Source: JAIPJO01 sp035269015
GTDB taxonomy: Bacteria > Patescibacteriota > Patescibacteriia > Patescibacteriales > UBA12465
Direction of reading: 5' to 3'
Assembly: GCA_035269015.1 (NCBI GenBank)
Contig: DATFJU010000013.1
Location: 1-23,879, forward strand
Length of the DNA: 23,879 bases
Shown: positions 15,125 to 21,231 of the stretch, in pieces
How positions within the stretch are numbered: the first letter of the stretch is position 1
Layout: the number at the start of each line of letters is the position of its first letter
Position numbers and translations under genes: made by a program
The notes under the pieces: generated by a model
Database searches by the model: none
The model's input: the letters and a program-made list of their open reading frames with translations, nothing else
What the model was told of the DNA's origin: nothing

Positions 15125-15562
15125 TTATAAATCAATAATAATAGTTTTAGGGCCTATGTTAGTTAAATTAACTTGCATTTGTTTTTGAAACTTACCGGTT
15201 TTAACCTCTAAACCTAGATCTTGTAAATCTTTAATAACCTGTAGATAAAACTCTTGTGCTTTATCAGGCTTAGCTGAATGAATAAAACTAGGACGGTTAC
15301 CAGAACTAGCATCTCCATACAATGTAAACTGAGAAACCACTAATACTTCTCCTTTTATATCTTGTACAGATAAATTCATCTTATCATTTTCATCTTCAAA
15401 TATTCTTAACTTAGAAATCTTCTGAGCCATCTTTTGACATTTTTCTACTTCATCATCTTGCTTCACTGCTAAAAACACTAGAAGTCCATTATCAATTCTT
15501 GAAAACTCTTCACCACTAACTTTAACTTGAGCCTGACTTACTTGTTGAATTACAGCTCTCAT
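15125..15562 (-). CDS. dtd: D-aminoacyl-tRNA deacylase
   Basis: It hydrolyses D-amino acids (and Gly mischarged on tRNA-Ala) from tRNA, a proofreading step in the cytoplasm. The length of 145 aa is exactly typical. It begins MRAVIQQVSQAQVKV, contains the catalytic-pocket motif SQFTLYGD, and has the cross-subunit Gly-cisPro motif in TNIGPKT near the C-terminus, where NDGPVT is more usual. GNRPSFIHSAKP in the middle also matches the family. It lies 3 nt after a hypothetical gene and 4 nt before the propeller lipoprotein, as the second gene of the seven-gene operon. No functional link to its neighbours is obvious. Confidence 0.95.
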   Translation of the reverse strand: MRAVIQQVSQAQVKVSGEEFSRIDNGLLVFLAVKQDDEVEKCQKMAQKISKLRIFEDENDKMNLSVQDIKGEVLVVSQFTLYGDASSGNRPSFIHSAKPDKAQEFYLQVIKDLQDLGLEVKTGKFQKQMQVNLTNIGPKTIIIDL

Positions 15563-15565
15563 AAT

Positions 15566-15892
15566 TTAAGAAAAATTCTTAGCATCAATTTCTTGCCAAT
15601 TATTTTCATCATCATTCCAGCTATAGGCAATTAAATGTTGATTTCTTTCAGTATCACTATAGACATATTCCACTGCTGTTTCTGAACCAATACGTTTTGA
15701 AAAAGTAGTCTTCTTATCAAGTATCACCGGCTTGCTTACAAACTCCAATCTAAACTTACCTTGACTAGAAATAAAAACAATATATTCAACATCAACACCA
15801 CCTTCATCATCAATATGTTCTTTACCAGAATCTTCCACTTGAAAATTATCTTTAATATTGGCAATAATATCTTTCCATCTATCTGTATTCAT
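15566..15892 (-). CDS. Small acidic protein of unknown function
   Basis: This 108-aa soluble, acidic protein is rich in beta-strand-like segments (VDVEYIVFIS, GKFRLEFVSKPVILD, AVEYVYSD, HLIAYSWNDD). It has no signal peptide and no recognised motif. It is the promoter-proximal gene of the seven-gene operon, with an extended -10 promoter upstream and dtd starting 3 nt after its stop, so it is very likely a real, expressed gene. Confidence 0.75.
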   Translation of the reverse strand: MNTDRWKDIIANIKDNFQVEDSGKEHIDDEGGVDVEYIVFISSQGKFRLEFVSKPVILDKKTTFSKRIGSETAVEYVYSDTERNQHLIAYSWNDDENNWQEIDAKNFS

Positions 15893-15929
15893 ATTTTTAT
15901 TTATTAATTATTAGCTAATATCTTTAATT

Positions 15930-15958
15930 ATTATAACATCTTAAAGCAGAAAAATAAA
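15930..15958 (-). promoter_or_regulatory. Promoter of the seven-gene operon
   Basis: On the minus strand there is a perfect TATAAT -10 (15930-15935), preceded by TGT (extended -10), and a weak TTTATT -35 with a 17-bp spacer. It lies 37 bp from the first start codon. The same -35, spacer length and extended -10 recur upstream of the 120-aa membrane protein gene. Confidence 0.65.
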
Positions 15959-15991
15959 TGTTTTGTCTTTATTAATATTTATACGTATTGA

Positions 15992-17059
15992 CTATAAATT
16001 AATATCATTTCTTTTCTTTTTCTCCCACCATGAAAAAAATATTACTAAAGAAAGCATAATACAAAAAAGGATAAGTAACATATAAAACTTACCTTGACTC
16101 TGAAGAAAAAGGCCTGAAATACCAAAAACAATAGCAAAAAAATAAAACACTAAGACAGCCTTTCTCTGTCCCCAACCCAAAGATAAAAAACGATGATGTA
16201 AATGTTTATTATCAGCAGCTTTCATAGGGTTCTTGCCTTGATACAATCTTCTTAAAATAGTCCAGGCTAAATCAAGTATAGGTAGGGCTAAAACTAAAAG
16301 TGTAATAGCTATCTTTCCACCAGAAATTATAGCTAAAACACCAAGTAGAAAACCTAGAAAAAGTGATCCTCCCTCACCTAAAAATATCTTAGCTGGATGC
16401 CAATTTAAAAGTAGAAAACCAGCACTAGCAGCAGCTAATATTAAAGCAGCTAAGCCGATGTCTGGTTGATAGTATTTAGTAGTAATAGTAAAAAGAAAAA
16501 TAACTAAAGAACCAATAACAGTTAATCCTGAAACTAGACCATCTAAACCATCAAGTAGTTTAGTGGTATAGGTTATAGCTAAGAGCCAAAAAAATAAAAA
16601 GACTTCTGATAAACTAATGCCAGCTAATATTTGTATTTGTTTTAAAAATATAGAATTACCTGTAGGGCTACTTATTTTGGTAATTTCCACCCCTCCAGCT
16701 ATAACTAGACTTACAGCTAACACAGGCCAAATAAGCTGTTGCCAAGATTTTAAGTTATATTTATCATCCAAAAAACCTCCTATCATAAGTAGTGATGCTC
16801 CAAAGAATACTCCCAACCAATGATTAATGTTTAAATCTCCTGCTAATAACTGTTCTTTAAAGATAAAAGCAACAAAAAAGAAGCTAATAAATATAGCTAC
16901 TCCTCCCAAGAGTGGTATTTTCTTTTTATGAATTTTTCTTTCTAACTCCGGATGATCAACTATTTTAAAGCACAAAGCTAATCTTCTAACAAGCTCAGCA
17001 CTAAAGACTGTTAAAACAAAGGTGAAAGAAAAAATTGTAATATATTGCCACCAAAGCAT
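15992..17059 (-). CDS. WecA/TagO/MraY-family phosphoglycosyl transferase
   Basis: This 355-aa enzyme with about ten to eleven membrane segments should transfer a sugar-1-phosphate from a UDP-sugar to undecaprenyl phosphate, the first membrane step of a cell-wall polymer or O-glycan. Motifs in order: IHKKKIPLLGG (43-53), GGFLDDKYN with Asp98-Asp99 (94-102), LLDGLDGL with Asp170 and Asp173 (168-175), LGEGGSLFLGF (227-237) and the HLHHR loop (286-290). The HHR loop is of the WecA/TagO type rather than MraY. Two departures stand out: Lys167 where the family usually has Asn before LIDGLDG, and Glu229 where GDSGS has Asp. The gene is a single unit. A promoter was not assigned confidently in the AT-rich 17060-17129 stretch. 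Confidence 0.88.
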   Translation of the reverse strand: MLWWQYITIFSFTFVLTVFSAELVRRLALCFKIVDHPELERKIHKKKIPLLGGVAIFISFFFVAFIFKEQLLAGDLNINHWLGVFFGASLLMIGGFLDDKYNLKSWQQLIWPVLAVSLVIAGGVEITKISSPTGNSIFLKQIQILAGISLSEVFLFFWLLAITYTTKLLDGLDGLVSGLTVIGSLVIFLFTITTKYYQPDIGLAALILAAASAGFLLLNWHPAKIFLGEGGSLFLGFLLGVLAIISGGKIAITLLVLALPILDLAWTILRRLYQGKNPMKAADNKHLHHRFLSLGWGQRKAVLVFYFFAIVFGISGLFLQSQGKFYMLLILFCIMLSLVIFFSWWEKKKRNDINL

Positions 17060-17129
17060 AGATTATTGATTATATTTATATCTTAACTAATATTTTAAAA
17101 ATATACCAGAGAACTTAAATATAATATAA

Positions 17130-17151
17130 AAAACCATAGAAATATGGTTTT
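17130..17151 (-). terminator. Terminator of the Clp-like/HD operon
   Basis: A perfect 9-bp stem (17130-17138 with 17143-17151) has a 4-nt loop. On the minus strand it is AAAACCATA, TTTC, TATGGTTTT followed by TTATATTATATTT. It lies about 40 nt after the stop of the HD-domain gene. Confidence 0.8.
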
Positions 17152-17192
17152 AAAATAATTAATTATATTTTTTATGTTTTAAATAATTATAA

Positions 17193-18011
17193 TTAATCAG
17201 AATATTGATTTTTATATACTTTTTGTAAATCAGTAATAAGTTTATCTTTTTTCTTATACAAAGAATGGGTTTCATCTATACCTTCTAATTGTTTAATAAA
17301 TATTGGGATAACTGACTTATATTTTCTACGTAGCTTTTTGTATTTAGCATTGCCTTTATCTAAACTTCTTAAATCTACATTAACTGAAAAATCAGCATAT
17401 TTTAATAAACACAAATCAGGGTCTTTAATGATTTCTTCCACATGCTCTTTGTATAAATCATTTTTTAATGTTTCTTTTTCCTCTTTGCTAGCATTTGGTT
17501 TAGTGTCTTCAATTAAAGAATCAAAATCATGATTGGTTAAATTATGTACATAATATTCAACCTTTTCTCCAAATATATCTTTTAATTCTCTAAAGCTAAA
17601 ACTTTTAAACACTTCTTTATATTTTTCCTTAAGTTCATCATTTACCGTAAACATAAAATCTTTGTCTGGATATTTTTTGTTAACTCTTTTAGTAAACAAT
17701 ACATCAGATTTATCCTCTACACTATCATGGAGTAAAGAAGCTATCACTAAGTCAACCTTGGGCTCATCTGCTATATCTATAGTCTTTTGGGCTACTTCTA
17801 AAGGATGTTTAGCATAAGGCATACCATCAGCTCTATCTTTTTGACCTAAATGTACCTCTAGCATTAAATCTCGAGCTTTAAATACTTTATCTTTATCTTC
17901 TTGATTTTCAAAACTAGACTCTACGCTATTTTCAAAATCCTCTAAATCATCAGAAATTCTCTCTTGTCTATCAAATCTTGCTTCTGGATTAGAATAAATT
18001 TCTAAAGTCAT
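17193..18011 (-). CDS. HD-domain protein resembling stand-alone (p)ppGpp hydrolases
   Basis: The 272-aa protein carries the metal-dependent HD motif set in the RelA/SpoT order: His54 (VHLGQ), PYAKHP with His69, LLHDSVED with His95-Asp96 and Glu99-Asp100, and a distal KYADFSVN with Asp207 and Asn211 (family KxADxxxN). No RelA synthetase or TGS/ACT domain is present. It is therefore like a small alarmone hydrolase, which cleaves ppGpp to GDP and pyrophosphate. About 105 residues separate HD from the distal Asp, more than usual, because of a charged insertion (about 105-190). An N-terminal acidic extension (1-40) is extra. Another nucleotide substrate is possible. It lies 19 nt after the Clp-like gene and is the last gene before the terminator. 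Confidence 0.75.
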   Translation of the reverse strand: MTLEIYSNPEARFDRQERISDDLEDFENSVESSFENQEDKDKVFKARDLMLEVHLGQKDRADGMPYAKHPLEVAQKTIDIADEPKVDLVIASLLHDSVEDKSDVLFTKRVNKKYPDKDFMFTVNDELKEKYKEVFKSFSFRELKDIFGEKVEYYVHNLTNHDFDSLIEDTKPNASKEEKETLKNDLYKEHVEEIIKDPDLCLLKYADFSVNVDLRSLDKGNAKYKKLRRKYKSVIPIFIKQLEGIDETHSLYKKKDKLITDLQKVYKNQYSD

Positions 18012-18030
18012 ATAATTAAATTAATTATTA

Positions 18031-20727
18031 TTATAACTGCTTACCATGCTTAACTTCCACTTTAGCCTGAGAATTTATATAAACAGTATCTCTTCTTTTA
18101 ATCTTGTCTTGCAATAACAAATTAGCAACTTCATTTTCTACCTTGTCTTGCAAAAGCCTTCTCAGTGGCCTAGCACCGAATTTAGGGTCATAACCTTGTT
18201 GAGCAAGCTTCTCGACCCCCGTTTCCGCGTAATCAATATAGATACCTTTTTTCTCCAATCTTTTACCAATTTTCTTAATCATTAACTTACAAATAGCTAA
18301 AACATTGGCCGGACTAAGTGGTTTAAAGACAATCACACCATCAAAACGATTAATTAACTCTGGTCTAAGCACTTTATTTAAATGCTCATCAATTAATGCT
18401 TCTTTAATCACATTAATGTCCACCTCTTTTTTCACGGCTTCTTGAATATATAAAGCTCCAGCATTAGAAGTGGCAATAATAATTGAACTAGAAAAACTAA
18501 TAGTTCTTCCTTGTCCATCAGTAAGTCTACCGTCATCCATCATTTGCAAAAACAAATTTAAAATATCAGGATGAGCTTTTTCAATTTCATCAAAAAGTAT
18601 TAAAGAAAAAGGTTTCTTTCTTACTGCTTCAGTTAAATAACCAAGAGTACCTTCACTATCACCAATCATTTTCTTAACACTATCTGGATGCTGGTACTCA
18701 CTCATATCTAAACGAATCATATATTTTTCATCACCAAAATATATATCACTAACAGATTTAGCTAACTCAGTTTTACCTACACCAGTTGGTCCTAAAAATA
18801 AGAAGTTAGCAATTGGTCTATTACTTTCTCTTACTTGTGTACGACTACGTCTTAAACTATTTGCTACTGCACTAACAGCTTCTTCTTGACCTATTAATCT
18901 AGCATGTATATATTCTTCTAAATTAATCAATTTATGTGTTTCATCTTGAGAGATCTTATCAAAAGGAATGCCTAATTCCTCACTTAAAACTCTAGAAACA
19001 TCATTTTCAGTACACACACAATCCTTACCAGTGCTTTGACATCTTTGATACACTTGTCCAGCTACTTTTTTAACTAAATTAATAGCTTTTTCTGGTAAAA
19101 ACTTATTTTGAATATATTTATCACTGATCTTTACAGCCTTAGACACAGCTTTATATGAAAAATATATTCCATAACGTGCCTCTAGCTGGCTAATCTTACT
19201 TTCAGTCATACGAATAGCTTGATCTATATTGGGTTCAACTACGCCCACTGTACTTAAAATATTTCCTAGAGCTGAATTTTCAATGTAATTAGCATAATTA
19301 GACTTAGTAACTGAACCAATAAAATACAAAGCTCTTTTATCTAAAGCATCAGCCAAGACTTCTGTAAGCTCTAAACTTTCTTTTGATCCAGAACTAATAC
19401 CACTTAAGTTTTCTATATTTTCAATAAATAGAATTATATTTTTAGCTCTATTTACTTCATATATACAAGTTAAAAGTCTTTGACTAGCCTCGCTAGCATT
19501 AACACCACTTATTATTTTAGAAACATTAAGTTCTAAAAGCCTTTTATCTTTTAAAAATTTAGGTAACTCTTCTTTTACCATTAACTGAGCTAAGCCTTCA
19601 ATAATTGTTCTCTTACCTACACCATACTCTCCCACTAAAATTGTACCAGCATGACCACTTTGCCAAGCCTGAAAAATAGCGGATATTTCTTTTTCTCTAC
19701 CTACACATAATTCAAATTGATTATATTTAGCTTTTAAGGTTAAGTCAGAAGAAAAACGATTTAAAACTGGAGTAGCTACAGCTGTATAAGATTTGTTCAT
19801 AGCTGAGCCTGGCTTTAAGCGTGCCAACTTCCTTAACTCTTGTTTATTGTTTTTAAACTTTTGATCAATATAATGCCATTCAATAACATTCTTAAGTTTA
19901 GAAATATCTATTTTTAAATCATATAGAATCTCTTCAAGAACTTTATCTTTTTCAATTATAGGAACCAAAATATTCCATGGTTCCACGGCTTTTAGTTTAT
20001 ATTGGATAGCATTTAAATAAGCATTAATTAAAACTTGATGAGTTAAGAAACTAATAGGAGAACTACTTTGCTCTCTTTCTTCTTGGTTAAGATGTCTTTT
20101 TAAAGTTGAAATTAATTTTTTAGCATCTATATTTAAACGAGTAAAAATATCTCTAACTACATCATCACTTAAAAGTGACCAAAATATATGCTTAGTTGTC
20201 ATTTGTTTTTGACCTAATTTCTTAGATAAAAGATAAGCATCATTAACCACCTTTATCGCCTTATCATTATATACCGTGACAATATCTAAAGAATCTTTTT
20301 TATTTTTTGTTATAACTTTTGCGCTTAAATCTGCATCATCTTTTCCTCTTTTATATTTTATCTTCTCTTTTTTAGCTCTTTTTTCGCTTTGTCTATAAAT
20401 AATAAACATATCAAAAAACAAAGAAACTAAAAAAACTAAAATTAACCAACTCTGCTGTCGCCAAAACATTAATATCTCAATAGTACCTTTAGTACTTTCA
20501 GCACTAAATTCTAAATAAAACCAATACAATAGAGCTCCCCAGCCTAAAATAGCTAAGAAATAAAAGACTGCTAAAATAACTTTATCTAAATTTTTTTTAC
20601 TTCTTTTTAAATATATAAAAGTACGGTTTAGGGGTTGTCCCCAAAACAATTTCTGACCCAAAAACATATCCTCACTTTCAGATTCTTTATCTTTATTAAA
20701 ATTAGGTAAAAAGTTCTTATCTGACAT
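18031..20727 (-). CDS. Membrane-anchored Clp-like AAA+ protein with degenerate first AAA module
   Basis: This 898-aa protein has two membrane helices (about 49-73 and 93-111), then a Clp N-like helical domain (about 148-290) and two AAA modules without a coiled-coil M domain. AAA1 has a P-loop GEYGVGKR (366-373), but Walker B is LFIEN (433-437) instead of LFIDE. The ERRF arginine-finger segment is lost, and the KYRG pore loop is replaced by NASE. AAA2 is catalytically complete: GPTGVGKT (646-653), LFDE (711-714), NRFD with Arg794, and GARPLRR (851-857). However, its GYVG pore loop is shortened to GTLG, and no IGF/LGF ClpP-docking tripeptide follows TSNAG. Cysteines 563, 570 and 572 cluster between the modules. 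It lies 3 nt after a small membrane-protein gene. It is probably a membrane-tethered ATPase working without ClpP. Confidence 0.85.
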   Translation of the reverse strand: MSDKNFLPNFNKDKESESEDMFLGQKLFWGQPLNRTFIYLKRSKKNLDKVILAVFYFLAILGWGALLYWFYLEFSAESTKGTIEILMFWRQQSWLILVFLVSLFFDMFIIYRQSEKRAKKEKIKYKRGKDDADLSAKVITKNKKDSLDIVTVYNDKAIKVVNDAYLLSKKLGQKQMTTKHIFWSLLSDDVVRDIFTRLNIDAKKLISTLKRHLNQEEREQSSSPISFLTHQVLINAYLNAIQYKLKAVEPWNILVPIIEKDKVLEEILYDLKIDISKLKNVIEWHYIDQKFKNNKQELRKLARLKPGSAMNKSYTAVATPVLNRFSSDLTLKAKYNQFELCVGREKEISAIFQAWQSGHAGTILVGEYGVGKRTIIEGLAQLMVKEELPKFLKDKRLLELNVSKIISGVNASEASQRLLTCIYEVNRAKNIILFIENIENLSGISSGSKESLELTEVLADALDKRALYFIGSVTKSNYANYIENSALGNILSTVGVVEPNIDQAIRMTESKISQLEARYGIYFSYKAVSKAVKISDKYIQNKFLPEKAINLVKKVAGQVYQRCQSTGKDCVCTENDVSRVLSEELGIPFDKISQDETHKLINLEEYIHARLIGQEEAVSAVANSLRRSRTQVRESNRPIANFLFLGPTGVGKTELAKSVSDIYFGDEKYMIRLDMSEYQHPDSVKKMIGDSEGTLGYLTEAVRKKPFSLILFDEIEKAHPDILNLFLQMMDDGRLTDGQGRTISFSSSIIIATSNAGALYIQEAVKKEVDINVIKEALIDEHLNKVLRPELINRFDGVIVFKPLSPANVLAICKLMIKKIGKRLEKKGIYIDYAETGVEKLAQQGYDPKFGARPLRRLLQDKVENEVANLLLQDKIKRRDTVYINSQAKVEVKHGKQL

Positions 20728-20730
20728 AAA

Positions 20731-21093
20731 TTATATTAATTGCAAAACAATAGCATATACCACTAATAATGGAATTGCTGCCCAAAGAAAAAATAATATT
20801 AAACAGAGAATAAAAATTAAAAATAAAAGTATTCCTCTAAATATAACTTGTACTAAACGTATAAAAAAACTGATTAGTCTACCGCTAAAATCAGTTTGAC
20901 CATACATAGGAACAAAAATATTTTTTAACCATACTCCCACTCCTAAAGATGCACTTTGCCAAGATAAAAAACCAAATAATAATTTAGCAAAGCGTAGCCA
21001 ACCCTGGCTATACCACCAGATAGGAAAATACAAAAATTCCCAAATAATTTGGATAAGTAGTTTAGGGCTAGCTGTGTTTGTTTTTATTTTCAT
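20731..21093 (-). CDS. Small membrane protein upstream of the Clp-like gene
   Basis: From the ATG at 21093 this is a 120-aa, aromatic-rich protein with two to three membrane segments: a long hydrophobic C-terminal half from about residue 72, and an amphipathic/hydrophobic N-terminal part rich in Trp. The frame is open to 21150, but a TATAAT -10 box sits at 21103-21108, so starts upstream of it would be untranscribed from that promoter; this decides the ATG. It begins almost at the predicted transcription start, so the mRNA may be leaderless. The stop is 3 nt before the Clp-like gene, suggesting a membrane partner for that ATPase. No family is recognised. Confidence 0.75.
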   Translation of the reverse strand: MKIKTNTASPKLLIQIIWEFLYFPIWWYSQGWLRFAKLLFGFLSWQSASLGVGVWLKNIFVPMYGQTDFSGRLISFFIRLVQVIFRGILLFLIFILCLILFFLWAAIPLLVVYAIVLQLI

Positions 21094-21102
21094 ATCTATT
21101 TT

Positions 21103-21131
21103 ATTATAACACAAAAGGAGTGAATAATAAA
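21103..21131 (-). promoter_or_regulatory. Promoter of the membrane protein/Clp-like/HD operon
   Basis: TATAAT (21103-21108) is preceded by TGT (extended -10) and, 17 bp further, TTTATT (21126-21131). The predicted start near 21096 is only a few bases before the ATG at 21093. It is divergent from the clpB promoter, whose -35 begins at 21144. Confidence 0.65.
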
Positions 21132-21143
21132 AATAAACAATCA

Positions 21144-21172
21144 TTGACAAGCGCTATATCTTTGACTATAAT
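21144..21172 (+). promoter_or_regulatory. Consensus sigma70 promoter of clpB
   Basis: A perfect TTGACA (21144-21149), a 17-bp spacer and a perfect TATAAT (21167-21172). Its predicted start near 21179 falls inside the CIRCE operator, the usual arrangement for HrcA repression. Confidence 0.92.
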
Positions 21173-21175
21173 GTA

Positions 21176-21202
21176 TTAGCACTCTATAAAAGTGAGTGCT
21201 AA
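21176..21202. promoter_or_regulatory. CIRCE element (HrcA operator)
   Basis: A perfect inverted repeat, TTAGCACTC, 9-bp spacer, GAGTGCTAA, matches the canonical CIRCE operator base for base. It lies 4 bp after the -10 box of clpB and about 30 bp before its start codon. HrcA binding here would repress clpB until heat or protein-folding stress depletes active HrcA. The hrcA gene itself is not in the window. Confidence 0.97.
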
Positions 21203-21231
21203 ATAAAACAAATAAAAATATCAATAATTAT

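Noticed and set aside
15121..15135. Upstream TTG start for the propeller lipoprotein
   Set aside because: The ATG at 15120 gives a textbook lipoprotein signal peptide; the TTG overlaps dtd.
15936..15991. AT-rich imperfect hairpin after the WecA/TagO-like gene as a terminator
   Set aside because: The arms pair only with a 2-nt bulge and have no GC core, so it is not convincing as a terminator.
16617..16823. 68-aa plus-strand ORF
   Set aside because: Antisense shadow within the WecA/TagO-like gene.
17338..17532. 64-aa plus-strand ORF
   Set aside because: Antisense shadow within the HD-domain gene.
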